NCBI GenBank assembly: GCA_016794525.1
Contig: JAEUJY010000175.1
Coordinates: 1-39,718 of the forward strand
Length of the DNA stretch: 39,718 bases
Origin: Myxococcales bacterium
GTDB taxonomy: Bacteria; Myxococcota_A; Polyangia; Haliangiales; Haliangiaceae
Direction of reading: 5' to 3'
Both the position numbers and the translations under genes were made by a program. Below are positions 1 to 9,170 of the stretch, piece after piece (position 1 is the stretch's first letter; each line of letters starts with the position of its first letter). The notes under the pieces are model-generated. The model was given only the letters and a program-made list of their open reading frames with translations, was not told where the DNA came from and did not search any database.

Positions 1-134
1 CCGCGCAGCTGCGCCACTTCCTCGCGTGCATCCTCGACGGCGTTCCCCCGCGCACCGATGCGGCCAGCGGGCTCCGGGTCGTGCGTGCCCTGGCCGCCGC
101 ACAGGCGTCGCTCGACGCGAGCCGGGCGCGATAG
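1..134 (+). CDS. Gfo/Idh/MocA-type oxidoreductase, C-terminal end (5' partial)
   Basis: Only the last 43 codons are inside the window, in frame from base 3, stopping at TAG 132-134. The tail reads AQLRHFLACILDGVPPRTDA and then a GLRVVRALAAAQASL-type helix. This is the usual ending of Gfo/Idh/MocA sugar dehydrogenases, where 'HFLxCIxxGxxPxTD..xGLxVVxVLxAAxxSL' closes the C-terminal domain. The N-terminal NAD-binding fold is outside the window, so substrate and cofactor cannot be judged. It faces the minus-strand polysaccharide genes tail to tail with 15 bases between stops. A role in nucleotide-sugar synthesis for that locus is plausible but inferred. Confidence 0.7.
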   Translation, partial: AQLRHFLACILDGVPPRTDAASGLRVVRALAAAQASLDASRAR

Positions 135-149
135 CGGGCGGGGGGTACG

Positions 150-1292
150 TCAGCGGGTGGTCGCGCCGGGTGGAGCCGCCGGTGCGCGACGAACCAGCCA
201 GTGCCGTGCGGGTTCCTCTACGAGGTGGTAGACGGCTGCGGCGATCAGCGGCATCGGCAGCGCGTGCGCAGCGATCCACGCGAGGCGCATCGGCAGGCCG
301 TGGGTGGCGAGCGTGGCGAGCGGGAACTTGTGATGCATGACCCAGAGCCAGAGGTAGTGGGTCATGTACAGCGCGAACGAGATCTTGCCACCGTAGACCA
401 TAGCCCGATGCGCAAACCAACGCGAGATCCGGCCCTCCCCATAGGCGAGGCCGAGCAACAACGGCGGCACCAACGGCACCGCGCACGCCGCCGGGACGCC
501 GACGTGGTTCATCACGGAGGCAACGACTACGAGCGCCAGCAACAGCCACCCTGGGTGCGCCGCCAACGACGTCCGACCGCGTTGTTGGCGGAATAACTGG
601 TACGTCACGCAGCCGGCAAGAAACTCGCTAATGATCTGGAGGGGTGGAAGGCTTGGCGTACCCGGGACGAGGCGCTCCATCACAGCACGCGATCCAGGCA
701 CCGCAGTGATCGCGACCAGGGTCAGAGCCAGCCCGACCGGGCCAAGGCGACCGACGCGCCGCGCGACCCAGACCATCGCCGGGAACAGAAGGTACGCCAG
801 CCATTCGAGGCTGATCGACCACGACACCGCGTTCCAAACGTCGGTGTGTCCGAGCCACGCTTGGATGAGCACCAGGCTCTCAATGAGCCGGACCGTCGAC
901 CAGCGCGCTGGATCGGTCGCGGCGCCTGCGTCGATCCCCAGCCCGCGCACGGCACCGACCAGAGCGACCAGCAGCACCAGATGGACCGGGTAGATCCGCG
1001 CCAGGCGGGCCCGCTGGAACTGGAGGTACCGACGCCATTCCACGCGCTCCACGAACCATGCCTCGTAGTTGTACGAGATGATGAACCCCGAGAGCACGAA
1101 GAACAGGTCGACGCCGAGGAATCCCGGCAACGCGACAAAGCCGAACAACTTGGCCGCGGTCGGCGGTAGAAGCACTGCGGTCACGGCGGTCAAATGCAAC
1201 ACCATCACCCAACCGGCGGCGAAGGCGCGTACGCCGGTCAGCGCCGGCACAAACGGCGGACGTACCGCCGGCGCGGGCGCGGGCGCGGTCAT
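150..1292 (-). CDS. acyltransferase family 3 membrane protein (O-acyltransferase)
   Basis: A 380-residue multi-spanning membrane protein. Visible family marks are LTGVRAFAAGWVMVLH near the N-terminus (the Arg...His pair of acyltransferase_3 proteins), GVDLFFVLSGFI, SWSISLEW and a terminal EEPAR motif. Such proteins O-acetylate or otherwise acylate extracellular polysaccharides or lipids at the inner membrane. The reading frame is open 117 codons further upstream, but that part lies antisense-like inside the polymerase gene and lacks family features. The ATG at 1292 overlaps the polymerase stop by four bases (ATGA), which indicates translational coupling and fixes the start. It is the last gene of the minus-strand block, so a polysaccharide-decorating role is likely; the acyl group is unknown. 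Confidence 0.85.
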   Translation of the reverse strand: MTAPAPAPAVRPPFVPALTGVRAFAAGWVMVLHLTAVTAVLLPPTAAKLFGFVALPGFLGVDLFFVLSGFIISYNYEAWFVERVEWRRYLQFQRARLARIYPVHLVLLVALVGAVRGLGIDAGAATDPARWSTVRLIESLVLIQAWLGHTDVWNAVSWSISLEWLAYLLFPAMVWVARRVGRLGPVGLALTLVAITAVPGSRAVMERLVPGTPSLPPLQIISEFLAGCVTYQLFRQQRGRTSLAAHPGWLLLALVVVASVMNHVGVPAACAVPLVPPLLLGLAYGEGRISRWFAHRAMVYGGKISFALYMTHYLWLWVMHHKFPLATLATHGLPMRLAWIAAHALPMPLIAAAVYHLVEEPARHWLVRRAPAAPPGATTR

Positions 1293-2710
1293 CGTGACAC
1301 CGTCCGACGCTGGCGTTCGGATCTCGCCCGGGCCACGACCACGATCGCCGCGATCAACGCGAAGCCCATCGCGAGTTGGAGGGGGACCGGCGTGAACACG
1401 TTCCGCACGTGCGCCAGCATCGCCGCCAGCACGATCCCACTGATGCACTGCGCGACCCGCGTGTCTGGCCACCGCGAGATGCGCGCGAGCAGCCAGCCCA
1501 CGAGGCCGAGGACCAACGCCACCCCGACGGCCGCGAAGTTCCGGTAGGCCTCGGCGATCATCGAGAACCCGATCGGACCGGCGCGGTCCATCACGACGTT
1601 GCTCAGGATGCGCTGGTCCTCCTCGGCAGGCAGGCGGGTCCACCCCGGAATCACGTAGTACAGCGAGCGATCGATCGGGGCCCAGTAGGTCGCGCCGTTG
1701 TCGAAGGCGTCACCCATGTCGTGCCAGAAGACGACCTCCTCGACGGGCCGCAACGACGTGCCCATCTCGGCCATACCGTCGAGCGGATCGAACGAGACCT
1801 GGGCCTCGGAGACGCGGGCGATGCCGACGGCCCGGACGTTGCGCACGACTGCCATCGCCGCCAACACCGCCACGGCGATCACCAACGTCCGCACCGGTCT
1901 GATCGGAATGCGGCGATATGAGATCACGGCGAGCGCGGTGACGACGGGGAACATCACCTCTCCACGGATGCCCAGCGGCAACGCGATCAACGCCCAGACC
2001 GCGTACACGGCGACGGACACCCGATGGGCGCGGCGCGGTGGCGACGCCGCCAGCAGGACCGCGCCGTAGTCGGTCGTGCGGTAGATGTGCGGGATCGTCG
2101 AGCCGAACGTCGCGTCGAGAAAGCGATCGTAGGAGCCGAACAACAAGCCGACGCCGCCGGACTGTAGTGCCAGCGCGAACCACATTGCGATCGAGCCGAT
2201 GAGCAAGACCGCCCCGACGACGCCGAGGATGCCATCGAGTTCCGCATCCGCCGGTCCCGGCCGACCGATCCGTATCCGGCCCAGCGAGCCCAAGCGTGAC
2301 CCCAGGAAGAACGACACGAAGGCGAGGTCGACCAGCCACAACGCAGACACGGTGCTCGGCCGGAAGAACCACAACTCCATTGGGTCGCGGATGGCCTCGC
2401 CGGGATTACGACCGAGCGCCCACGGCACGACCAAGCCACAATGGAACAGCACCAGCACCAAGAAGAACACCGACGACGGTGACCACAGCCCCCGCGGCGC
2501 GTTGCGAACCACCGAGATCGAGCACAGGATCGCGATCAGCGACGTGAACTCGCACGCGTCTTTCAGATCCAGTGACTCGAGATCGGCGCGGAAGACAAGC
2601 AACAGCGCCCCCAGCAGCAGGTAGGCGATGATCTCGATCGTCTCGAGCGACGAACGCCGCAGCGGCGCGGGCACTGGCGTCAGACTGGGGATGGCGGCGG
2701 GACGGCCCAT
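1289..2710 (-). CDS. Wzy-type O-antigen/exopolysaccharide polymerase-like membrane protein
   Basis: A 473-residue protein with about ten to twelve hydrophobic helices and a large polar loop in the second half (roughly residues 265-360, including WHDMGDAFDNGATYWAPIDR). Topology, length and position fit oligosaccharide repeat-unit polymerases, which join lipid-linked repeat units on the periplasmic face of the inner membrane. These proteins share little sequence, so the call rests on topology and context: flippase, glycosyltransferase, asparagine synthase and acyltransferase on the same strand. The start is ATG at 2710. A 109-base gap separates it from the upstream asparagine synthase stop. Other polytopic polysaccharide proteins remain possible. 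Confidence 0.7.
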   Translation of the reverse strand: MGRPAAIPSLTPVPAPLRRSSLETIEIIAYLLLGALLLVFRADLESLDLKDACEFTSLIAILCSISVVRNAPRGLWSPSSVFFLVLVLFHCGLVVPWALGRNPGEAIRDPMELWFFRPSTVSALWLVDLAFVSFFLGSRLGSLGRIRIGRPGPADAELDGILGVVGAVLLIGSIAMWFALALQSGGVGLLFGSYDRFLDATFGSTIPHIYRTTDYGAVLLAASPPRRAHRVSVAVYAVWALIALPLGIRGEVMFPVVTALAVISYRRIPIRPVRTLVIAVAVLAAMAVVRNVRAVGIARVSEAQVSFDPLDGMAEMGTSLRPVEEVVFWHDMGDAFDNGATYWAPIDRSLYYVIPGWTRLPAEEDQRILSNVVMDRAGPIGFSMIAEAYRNFAAVGVALVLGLVGWLLARISRWPDTRVAQCISGIVLAAMLAHVRNVFTPVPLQLAMGFALIAAIVVVARARSERQRRTVSR

Positions 2711-2819
2711 GAGGTTTGCGTCGACGACGTGTTCAACCTTGCCACAGGCGGATCATCGATGCCAAGCCGTGCTCGTCGACGATCCACGATGAACGGATCA
2801 CGACGCGACGGTCACTAAC

Positions 2820-4736
2820 TCACACGCGTGCCGTGGCCTCGCGCCAGGCCTGCCACATCAGCACGACCCAGAGGGACGACTGCCAGTCGCGGCGGCCCGC
2901 GAGGTGCTCGTCCCAACGGGCGCGGATCGGCGCGGGGTCGAGGTAGCCGTCGGCGCGCAGCCGGCGCTCCGCGAGGAGGGCCTCGGCCCAATCGCGCAGC
3001 GGGCCGCGCAGCCACGCACCCAGCGGAACGCCGAACCCGCGTTTGGGCCGCTCGAACAAGCGGCGCGGCACGTGGCGGGCAAGCACGTCGCGCACGACGC
3101 GCTTGCCGCGGTCGCCCTCGACCTTGTGGGCCAACGGCAGCGACCAGGCCAGCTCGACCACGCCGGGATCCAGGAATGGCACGCGGCTCTCGAGCGCGGT
3201 CGACATCGTGGCACGGTCGACCTTCACCAGGACGTCGTCGGGCAGGTACAGCAGCGCGTCGGCCAGCATCGCGCGTTCGGTCGGCGAGCCCTCCAGGAAG
3301 TCCCGCGACAGCGGCAGCAGGCCGGTTGGCTCCCGCCCGCCGCGCACGACCGCCGCCGGATCGATCCAGGTCGAGAGGTAGGCCTGGTAAAAGGCGTCGA
3401 GATCGCGCTCGCCCGCGAACGCCACGCGCCGACGCAGGAAGTCGATCGCCTGGCGCCCACGGGACCGTGGCGCGGTGGCGCCGACGAGGCGATCGAGTGC
3501 GCCGCCGGCGAACCCGGCCGCGGCGCGGCGCCCGGGGACCGCGTACAGCCGCGCGACCCGACGCAAGAGCGCGTAGCGGGTGTAGCCGCCGAACAGCTCG
3601 TCGCCGGCGTCGCCCGAGAGCGCGACGGTCACGTGCGCCCGGGTCAGGCGCGCGAGCAGCGTTGTCGGAAGCTGCGATGAATCCGCGAACGGCTCGTCGT
3701 AGATCCGCGCCAGGTCGGGCACGATCGGCAGGCAGGCCTCGGGCGTGGCGGTGAGCTCGGTGTGCGCGGTGCCGAGGTGGCGCGCGACGTCGGCCGCGAA
3801 GGCCGACTCGTCGTAGCCGCGCTCTGCGAAGCCGATGCAGTAGGTGTGCACCGGACGGGTGGCACAGGCCTGCATGAGAGCGACGACGGTCGACGAGTCG
3901 ATGCCGCCCGACAGGAACGCGCCGAGCGGCACGTCGGCCACCATCTGCCGCCGGACCGCGGTCGTCAGCGCCGCCTCGACTCGATCGGCGGCCTCGCCCG
4001 CGTCGACGCGCAGCGGGTTCGCGAGGCCGCGCATCGCGACCGCGCGCAGGTCATAGTAGGCGACCGGCTCACCGACCCGGCCGTTGGCCAGATCGATCGT
4101 CACGGACGTACCGGCCGGCAGCTTCCCGATGCCGACGTAGATCGACCGCGGCGCCGGGACCCAGCCGTGGCGCAGGTACTGCACGAGCGCGCCGCGATCG
4201 ACCGTGGGGGTGAACGCCGGGTGGACACGCACCGCCTTCAGCTCCGAGCCGAACACCACGCTGTCACCTTGCTGCCCCCAGTACAGCGGCTTCTCGCCGA
4301 AGCGATCGCGCGCGAGCGTGAGCTCACGCGTGCGGGTGTCGTAGACCGCCAGCGCCAGCATGCCGATCAACCGCGGCAGCGTGGCGGCCACCCCATCGCG
4401 GTCGAAGCACGCGAGCATCACCTCGGTGTCCGACGTGCCGCGCAGGCGCGTCGCGGCGAGGTCGCGCCGGAGCTCGCCGTGGTTGTAGATCTCGCCGTTG
4501 AACGTCGCGACGTAGCGGCCCGATGGCGACACCATCGGCTGCGCCCCGGTCGGAGAGAGGTCGACGATGGCGAGGCGGCGGTGGGCGAGGGCCACCGCGC
4601 CGTCCGGCGAGACCCATACCCCGGCGCCGTCGGGACCGCGGTGGGCGATCGCCGTCGCCATCGCCCCGACGATCGCCGCCGCCTCGGCCCGGGGCCGCGG
4701 GGCGCGCCACTCGACGAACCCAGCGATCCCGCACAT
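2820..4736 (-). CDS. asnB: asparagine synthase (glutamine-hydrolysing), AsnB type
   Basis: A 638-residue class II glutamine amidotransferase. The start is set at 4736 because it gives MCGIAGF, leaving Cys2 as the N-terminal nucleophile; an in-frame start seven codons earlier would block it. The glutaminase domain covers about residues 1-200 (AHRGPDG, FNGEIYN, GDRFGEKPLY-like). The synthetase domain follows, with the ATP-pyrophosphatase loop SGGIDSS at 276-282 and further motifs SGDAGDELFGGY and DDVLVKVDRATM. The C-terminal region has ESRVPFLDPGVVELAWSLP, typical of AsnB. The enzyme transfers glutamine ammonia to an adenylated carboxylate. In polysaccharide loci, AsnB paralogs often amidate a sugar uronate rather than aspartate, so either substrate is possible. 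Confidence 0.93.
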   Translation of the reverse strand: MCGIAGFVEWRAPRPRAEAAAIVGAMATAIAHRGPDGAGVWVSPDGAVALAHRRLAIVDLSPTGAQPMVSPSGRYVATFNGEIYNHGELRRDLAATRLRGTSDTEVMLACFDRDGVAATLPRLIGMLALAVYDTRTRELTLARDRFGEKPLYWGQQGDSVVFGSELKAVRVHPAFTPTVDRGALVQYLRHGWVPAPRSIYVGIGKLPAGTSVTIDLANGRVGEPVAYYDLRAVAMRGLANPLRVDAGEAADRVEAALTTAVRRQMVADVPLGAFLSGGIDSSTVVALMQACATRPVHTYCIGFAERGYDESAFAADVARHLGTAHTELTATPEACLPIVPDLARIYDEPFADSSQLPTTLLARLTRAHVTVALSGDAGDELFGGYTRYALLRRVARLYAVPGRRAAAGFAGGALDRLVGATAPRSRGRQAIDFLRRRVAFAGERDLDAFYQAYLSTWIDPAAVVRGGREPTGLLPLSRDFLEGSPTERAMLADALLYLPDDVLVKVDRATMSTALESRVPFLDPGVVELAWSLPLAHKVEGDRGKRVVRDVLARHVPRRLFERPKRGFGVPLGAWLRGPLRDWAEALLAERRLRADGYLDPAPIRARWDEHLAGRRDWQSSLWVVLMWQAWREATARV

Positions 4737-4833
4737 CAGCGACACCCCCGGCGCCACCGGCGCCGCGCCGCGCCGCCGGCGCGCGCGATCGCGTCGATCA
4801 CGGGATGCGCACGGCGTCGCACGGCACCCAAGC

Positions 4834-6090
4834 CTACACCGAATCGTCGGGCGACGCGGCCCGGAGCTTGGCGCGGAGCGGCAACGCCACGACGACCACG
4901 AACATCGTGCACTCGACGGCGTAGCCGATCATCATCGACCACGTCGCCCCGTAGAGCCCATGCCCCGGAACCAGCCGCCAGCACGCCACGGCGATCACGA
5001 TCGCGGTGGTGCCGTGGATCCACGGCTGGACTCGGTAGCTGCGCATGGCGTCGAGCGCGGTGCCGAGGAACAGGTACATCCACAACAGTGCCGACGTCGC
5101 CGCGAGCCAGACCAGCACGCCGCTGTGGCGCGCGAACTCCTCCGAGAACGCCATCCGCAGGACCGGCCGGCCGAGGCCGGCGGCTAGTAGCACGGCCGAC
5201 ACGCCGAGCGCGGCGCCGATGAGGATCGACGTCCGTAGCGTCCGAGCGAAGGGCCGCCACTCGTCGGCGGCGACGTGGCGGGCCAGCCGCGCCATCACCG
5301 CGTTGGTCATCGCGTTGATGATCAGGCCGCCGAGCATGAGCAGCGTCTGCATCATCCCGAACACGCCGAGCTCGCTGCGCGAGACGTGGTGCTCGAGGAA
5401 GTACCGCGGGATGTTGATCTGCAACGAGCCGATCGCGGTCACCAGGCCGAGCTGGCCGTACTGCCGCAACAAGCGCCCGATCGCCGCCGCGTCGCTGCGC
5501 GGCATCGCCGTCGTGTCGTGCGTGGACCACGCGTCCCAGAGGAGGCCGCCGGCGTAGACCGCCGCGGTGGCCCACGCGACCGCCGCGACCGAGTCGGTCG
5601 CCACCAGCACGCCGATGCCGGCGAGCACCGCCACCGCGCCGCGGGCGATCTGCGACCGCGCGACGCGGTCGAGCCGATCGCGGCGTTGCTGGTAGCCGTA
5701 GATGACGTCGCTGCCGCCCTCGCAGGCCTTGGCCAGGGCCACCGCCGCGATGATCCACGCCACCGGCTCGCGGTAGCGCAGGGCGATCACGCCCGCCGTG
5801 ACCGCGAGCGCGGCGAGCATGGCCCAGCCGCGGGTGCTGGCGTAGACCGGCCACGGGTGCTCGTCGCGGGTGTCGGTGGTGACGACGACGCGCAGCTTGA
5901 AGAAGAAGAAGACGAAGATCGGGCCGGTGATCGCGTTGGCCAGCGTCCAGTCACCGACGCGCCGCGAGCCCTCGACCGCCGACGGCGCGAGCTTGGCGAT
6001 CGCGATCTGGATCGCGAACTGGCTGGCCGCCAGCACCGCGCTGCCGAGGAACGCCCACGCGAAGTTGCGGCGGAGCGAGGGACCAGTCAT
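4834..6090 (-). CDS. Wzx-type polysaccharide flippase / lipopolysaccharide transporter (MATE-like)
   Basis: A 418-residue polytopic membrane protein of the oligosaccharide flippase type. The N-terminus SLRRNFAWAFLGSAVLAASQ followed by alternating long hydrophobic helices and short basic loops is characteristic. About ten to twelve membrane segments can be counted. It would move lipid-linked repeat units across the inner membrane for the polymerase encoded two genes downstream. The start is ATG at 6090. The stop is followed by a 97-base gap before asnB. A diverged, truncated copy of its first 75 residues lies immediately upstream (6116-6539), so this gene may have replaced or duplicated an older flippase. 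Confidence 0.83.
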   Translation of the reverse strand: MTGPSLRRNFAWAFLGSAVLAASQFAIQIAIAKLAPSAVEGSRRVGDWTLANAITGPIFVFFFFKLRVVVTTDTRDEHPWPVYASTRGWAMLAALAVTAGVIALRYREPVAWIIAAVALAKACEGGSDVIYGYQQRRDRLDRVARSQIARGAVAVLAGIGVLVATDSVAAVAWATAAVYAGGLLWDAWSTHDTTAMPRSDAAAIGRLLRQYGQLGLVTAIGSLQINIPRYFLEHHVSRSELGVFGMMQTLLMLGGLIINAMTNAVMARLARHVAADEWRPFARTLRTSILIGAALGVSAVLLAAGLGRPVLRMAFSEEFARHSGVLVWLAATSALLWMYLFLGTALDAMRSYRVQPWIHGTTAIVIAVACWRLVPGHGLYGATWSMMIGYAVECTMFVVVVALPLRAKLRAASPDDSV

Positions 6091-6115
6091 CGGGCGTCAC
6101 CGACCATGAGCACCG

Positions 6116-6539
6116 TCACCCGCCCCGCGTGGGCTCGTGCTGGAACACGAAGCCGTGGAACTCGCCGATGGGCTGCAAGACGCCGAACGACGTCGCGCGC
6201 ACCCGCCGGGTGATCTCGGCCTGCCTCATGTCCGGCGTGACGCGCCCCAGCGCGTCGAACTGCTTGCGAATGAGCGGGGGGCGCGTCCACCGCTCGGCGC
6301 AAGGAGTGCTCGCCGCGGGCGTCGGTGGTCTCCAGCGATCGCAGCTTGAGCAACCCGAACACGAAGATCGGCCCGGTCACCGCCAGCGCCCAGGTCCAGG
6401 TGGCGTTGCGCAGGGCGCCGGCCTTCCCGCCGCCACCGAGCTTCGCCAGCGCGATCGTTATCGCCAGCTGCGACATCGACAAGACCGCGCTCCCCGCCAG
6501 CGACCACGCCACGTTCTTGCGGAGGGACGGCGCGCTCAT
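6116..6539 (-). pseudogene. chimeric remnant: flippase N-terminus joined to the C-terminal tail of an unrelated gene
   Basis: From ATG 6539 the frame reads SLRKNVAWSLAGSAVLSMSQ and ends its similarity at LETTDARGEH, about base 6305. This matches the first ~75 residues of the adjacent intact flippase at roughly half of positions. Beyond that point the same frame turns into Arg/Ala-rich nonsense. A different minus frame instead becomes strongly coding-like, with nearly every third codon base G or C. It gives a tail of about 60 residues including RPPLIRKQFDALGRV, EITRRVRATSFGVLQPIGEF and FHGFVFQHEP, ending at TGA 6116-6118. I read this as a deletion or recombination junction fusing two gene ends. 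The tail loosely resembles formyltransferase-type C-termini, but I cannot identify it. The first frame stays open to 6087, where an ATGA overlap with the next start is probably fortuitous. Confidence 0.6.
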
Positions 6540-6609
6540 GCTCGCCGGCGAGCATAGTCGCTGGCGTCGCGCGGCGCGCGTGTCGCGGCCGAGCACGTAC
6601 GCGTGCGCA

Positions 6610-7770
6610 TCATGAGTCTCCCCGACGTGAGGGACGCGTCCACAGCGCGACGTGCGCGGCGACGGCCGCGTCGATCGTGAACGGACTCGCCGCGAGGACC
6701 GCGCGGCGGCGCGCGCGCGCGGCCGGGGTCGGCGACGACATCGCCTGCAGGGCATCGGCCCATGGCCGCGGCGACGTGGTCGTGACCACGGTCACGCCCT
6801 CGACACGCTCGGCGATCTCATGGACGCCGGGCAGGTCGGCGGCCACCACCGGCGTCCCGCAGGCCAGCGATTCGAGCACGACCCCAGGGAGCCCCTCGAT
6901 CACCGATGGCAAGATCGACGCGTCGGCGGCGACCAACCACCGCCCGACGTCGGGGCGCTCGCCGACGAAGTGGGCGCGATCCAGACACCCGGACGCCGCC
7001 AGCCGACGCCGGGTCTCGGCCTCGAGCGCGGTGCCGCCGCGCCCGACGAAGACGACGTGCGCGTGCGGCAGCAGCGGCAGCAGCGTCGCGGTGAACAGGT
7101 GGTTCTTGGGCGGGTCGAAGCGGCCGACCTGCACGAGCAACGGTGTGCCTGGCGGCACGCCAAGCTCGGCACGCACGCTGCCATCATCCACGGCGTCGGC
7201 GAAGCGCGCTGGATCGACGCCGTTGTAGATGACCTGGCAGCGCGGGTCGCGCTGCCACTCCGGCGACCATCCTTCCGCCAGGCTCGCGGCCGAGACGCCG
7301 AGCAGGTCGGTCGCCGTGAAGTCGAGCATGCGGCGCATGCCCAGGCGGTAGGCGCGGCGGCGCACGGTCGACGGCTGGCCGTCGGAGGTCGACCGGAAGT
7401 GGGCGATGCGCTGCGGGACCCCGACCGCGAACGCCAGGGCCAACATCAGCCCAGACGTCAGGAAGACGTGGGAATGCACGACGTCGATCCCCCGCTCACG
7501 GATGAGGCGCATGAACCGGGGCGCGAAGCCTGCGTCGAGGCGACACGGGTGGACCGCGCCGCCGAGCTGGCGGATCTCGTCATCGAGGGTCCCGGGCGCG
7601 CCCGACAGCGCCGCGAACTCCTGCACGACCAGCGCCGGGTCCGTGCGCCGCATGATCTCGACGGTCCGGAGCTCCGCGCCGCCGCGGTGCATCGTCCCGA
7701 AGACGTGGAGCACGCGGCGAGCGCGCCCGCGGCGCGTCGGCTGGTCGAATCGTCGGGCGGGGGCGCTCAT
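6610..7770 (-). CDS. glycosyltransferase family 4 (GT-B)
   Basis: A 386-residue GT-B glycosyltransferase. The N-terminal half begins VLHVFGTMHRGGAELRTVEI, the donor/acceptor-domain opening typical of GT4 enzymes. VVHSHVFLTSGLMLALA is the usual 'HxH' strand-helix. The C-terminal domain shows VIYNGVD, LVQVGRFDPPKNH and the EX7E motif (E292 to E300 in IEGLPGVVLESLACGTPVVA), which binds the nucleotide-sugar donor. The start is ATG at 7770; an open extension of 22 codons lacks features. It is the first gene of the minus-strand polysaccharide block and probably adds a sugar to the lipid-linked repeat unit on the cytoplasmic side. Donor and linkage cannot be told from sequence. Confidence 0.9.
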   Translation of the reverse strand: MSAPARRFDQPTRRGRARRVLHVFGTMHRGGAELRTVEIMRRTDPALVVQEFAALSGAPGTLDDEIRQLGGAVHPCRLDAGFAPRFMRLIRERGIDVVHSHVFLTSGLMLALAFAVGVPQRIAHFRSTSDGQPSTVRRRAYRLGMRRMLDFTATDLLGVSAASLAEGWSPEWQRDPRCQVIYNGVDPARFADAVDDGSVRAELGVPPGTPLLVQVGRFDPPKNHLFTATLLPLLPHAHVVFVGRGGTALEAETRRRLAASGCLDRAHFVGERPDVGRWLVAADASILPSVIEGLPGVVLESLACGTPVVAADLPGVHEIAERVEGVTVVTTTSPRPWADALQAMSSPTPAARARRRAVLAASPFTIDAAVAAHVALWTRPSRRGDS

Positions 7771-7881
7771 GGTGAGGCCCGCGCGCGAGGCTTCGGGCAC
7801 TTGCAGCACATAGCGTATCGCGGACGCCGCGCCCACGCGAGGCTACCGACGCGGATCTACGCGGGGCGCGACGCCGCGTCG

Positions 7882-9126
7882 CTAGTCCTTCCGCTTCGCG
7901 CCGGCGATCAGCCGCGCGTAGCCCGACGCCGCCGCGGCGCTGACCGCGGTCAGCTCGGCGAGCTCGTCGGGAGCCAGCGGCGGGCGGCCGACGCGGTGGC
8001 CGTAGAGCAGGTTGACGGCGCGCTTGCGGATCGAGACCGCGGCGATCGTGGCGTCGCTGGGCGCGGTGACCCGCAGCACCTTGTACCAGTAAGAGACGAT
8101 CGCCGATGGCGTGGGCTGGCCGTGGTAGACGCCGTCGGGCGCGGCGACGGCCTGCTGGAAGATCGACGTGGCCTCGAGCGGGATCAGCGCGCACTCGACG
8201 CGGCCGAGGTCGACGCCGTCGCCGACCGCCTTCCAGCCGAACGCGAAGCTGTCGCGGACGATGAACAGCACCGCGACGTCGAACAACGTCGTCGCGAAGC
8301 CGAGCAGCGCGTCGGCGATCGCGCTGCGATCGGTGGCGGCCTCGATCGCCTCGATCGCGCGCGTCGCCGGGATCGGCACCCAGATGCGCTGCGTGGTCGA
8401 GCCCTCGGGCACCGGCTGGCCCTCGGGCCGCGGCGCGGTCACCGGCGCGGTCTCGGCGACCGCGGTGCCGTCGGAGGTGATCTCCTCGAGCATGTCCGAC
8501 GCCTCGAGCGTCAGATCCTCGGCGAGGTCGACCGGCAGCGGCGTCGGCGCGCGGCCGTAGCGCAGCGGCTGGGCCGGGCGCGGCGCGACCACCGGCCGGG
8601 CCGACACCGGCGGCAGGCCCGGCAGCGGCGGCGCCGGCAGGCTGGCCGACGGCGGCGCGTCGCCACGCGGGGTGTCGCCCAGCGCGCGGAACCGCGCCGG
8701 CCGCTCGATGCCGTAGAACCGCTCGATGTAGTAGTAGATGCGGACCTCGGCGGCGACCCGCGGGATGATCCGGTAGCCGGTCAGGTGGCTCAGCGCGTCG
8801 AGCGTGTCGAGGTCGTGGGGCTCGTCGATCGCCGCGATCAGCTGGCGGTGCTGGACGATCAGCGGCACGCACTTGTAGCGGAACGCCTGCTCGGGGGTCA
8901 GCAGCTGCACCGCGGCCCGCTTGGCGCGCTCGAGCATCGCGCCGGTGGCGATCGGGATCGCCAGCTCGAGGCCGAGGTACACCGTCAGCGCGTCGAGATC
9001 GATGTAGCCCATCTCGAACAGCACGGTGCCGAAGCGGCCGCCGGTGCGCTGCTGCTGGGCCACGGCGCCGGCCAGCTGGGCCTCGGTCAAGCGACCGTCG
9101 CGGACCAGCATCTCGCCGAGCTTCAT
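7882..9126 (-). CDS. GspE/PilB N-terminal (MshEN) domain protein without ATPase domain
   Basis: A 414-residue protein. Residues 1-~150 match the MshEN/T2SSE-N fold of type II secretion and type IV pilus ATPases: KLGEMLVRDGRLTEAQLAGA, FGTVLFEMGYIDLDALTVYL, then a second repeat around LLTPEQAFRYKCVPL. In the ATPases this domain can bind cyclic di-GMP. No Walker A/B ATPase follows. After a Pro/Ala-rich linker (~165-225), the C-terminal ~190 residues contain a GAF-like mixed alpha/beta region (AIADALLGFATTLFDVAVLFIVRDSF) and may be a small-molecule or protein interaction domain; that part is inferred. The start is ATG at 9126, supported by SLGEML-type openings in the family and a TAGGAT hexamer eight bases upstream. 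Confidence 0.8.
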   Translation of the reverse strand: MKLGEMLVRDGRLTEAQLAGAVAQQQRTGGRFGTVLFEMGYIDLDALTVYLGLELAIPIATGAMLERAKRAAVQLLTPEQAFRYKCVPLIVQHRQLIAAIDEPHDLDTLDALSHLTGYRIIPRVAAEVRIYYYIERFYGIERPARFRALGDTPRGDAPPSASLPAPPLPGLPPVSARPVVAPRPAQPLRYGRAPTPLPVDLAEDLTLEASDMLEEITSDGTAVAETAPVTAPRPEGQPVPEGSTTQRIWVPIPATRAIEAIEAATDRSAIADALLGFATTLFDVAVLFIVRDSFAFGWKAVGDGVDLGRVECALIPLEATSIFQQAVAAPDGVYHGQPTPSAIVSYWYKVLRVTAPSDATIAAVSIRKRAVNLLYGHRVGRPPLAPDELAELTAVSAAAASGYARLIAGAKRKD

Positions 9127-9134
9127 CGTCGAGG

Positions 9135-9140
9135 ATCCTA
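9135..9140 (-). promoter_or_regulatory. putative -10 box (TAGGAT) of the MshEN gene
   Basis: TAGGAT on the minus strand ends 8 bases before ATG 9126. Transcription would begin at or next to the start codon. No -35 element is evident. Confidence 0.5.
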
Positions 9141-9170
9141 CCACGAGGCGCGCGGGCGCCGCCCTTGTGC

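Noticed and set aside
2820-4736. Asparagine synthase as evidence for a lasso-peptide or exosortase-linked system
   Set aside because: No precursor peptide, B-type protease or exosortase is visible nearby. The neighbours are polysaccharide assembly genes.
6087-6118. ATGA overlap linking the truncated flippase frame to the intact flippase
   Set aside because: Past base 6305 that frame has lost homology and coding character, so the overlap at 6087-6090 is probably chance.
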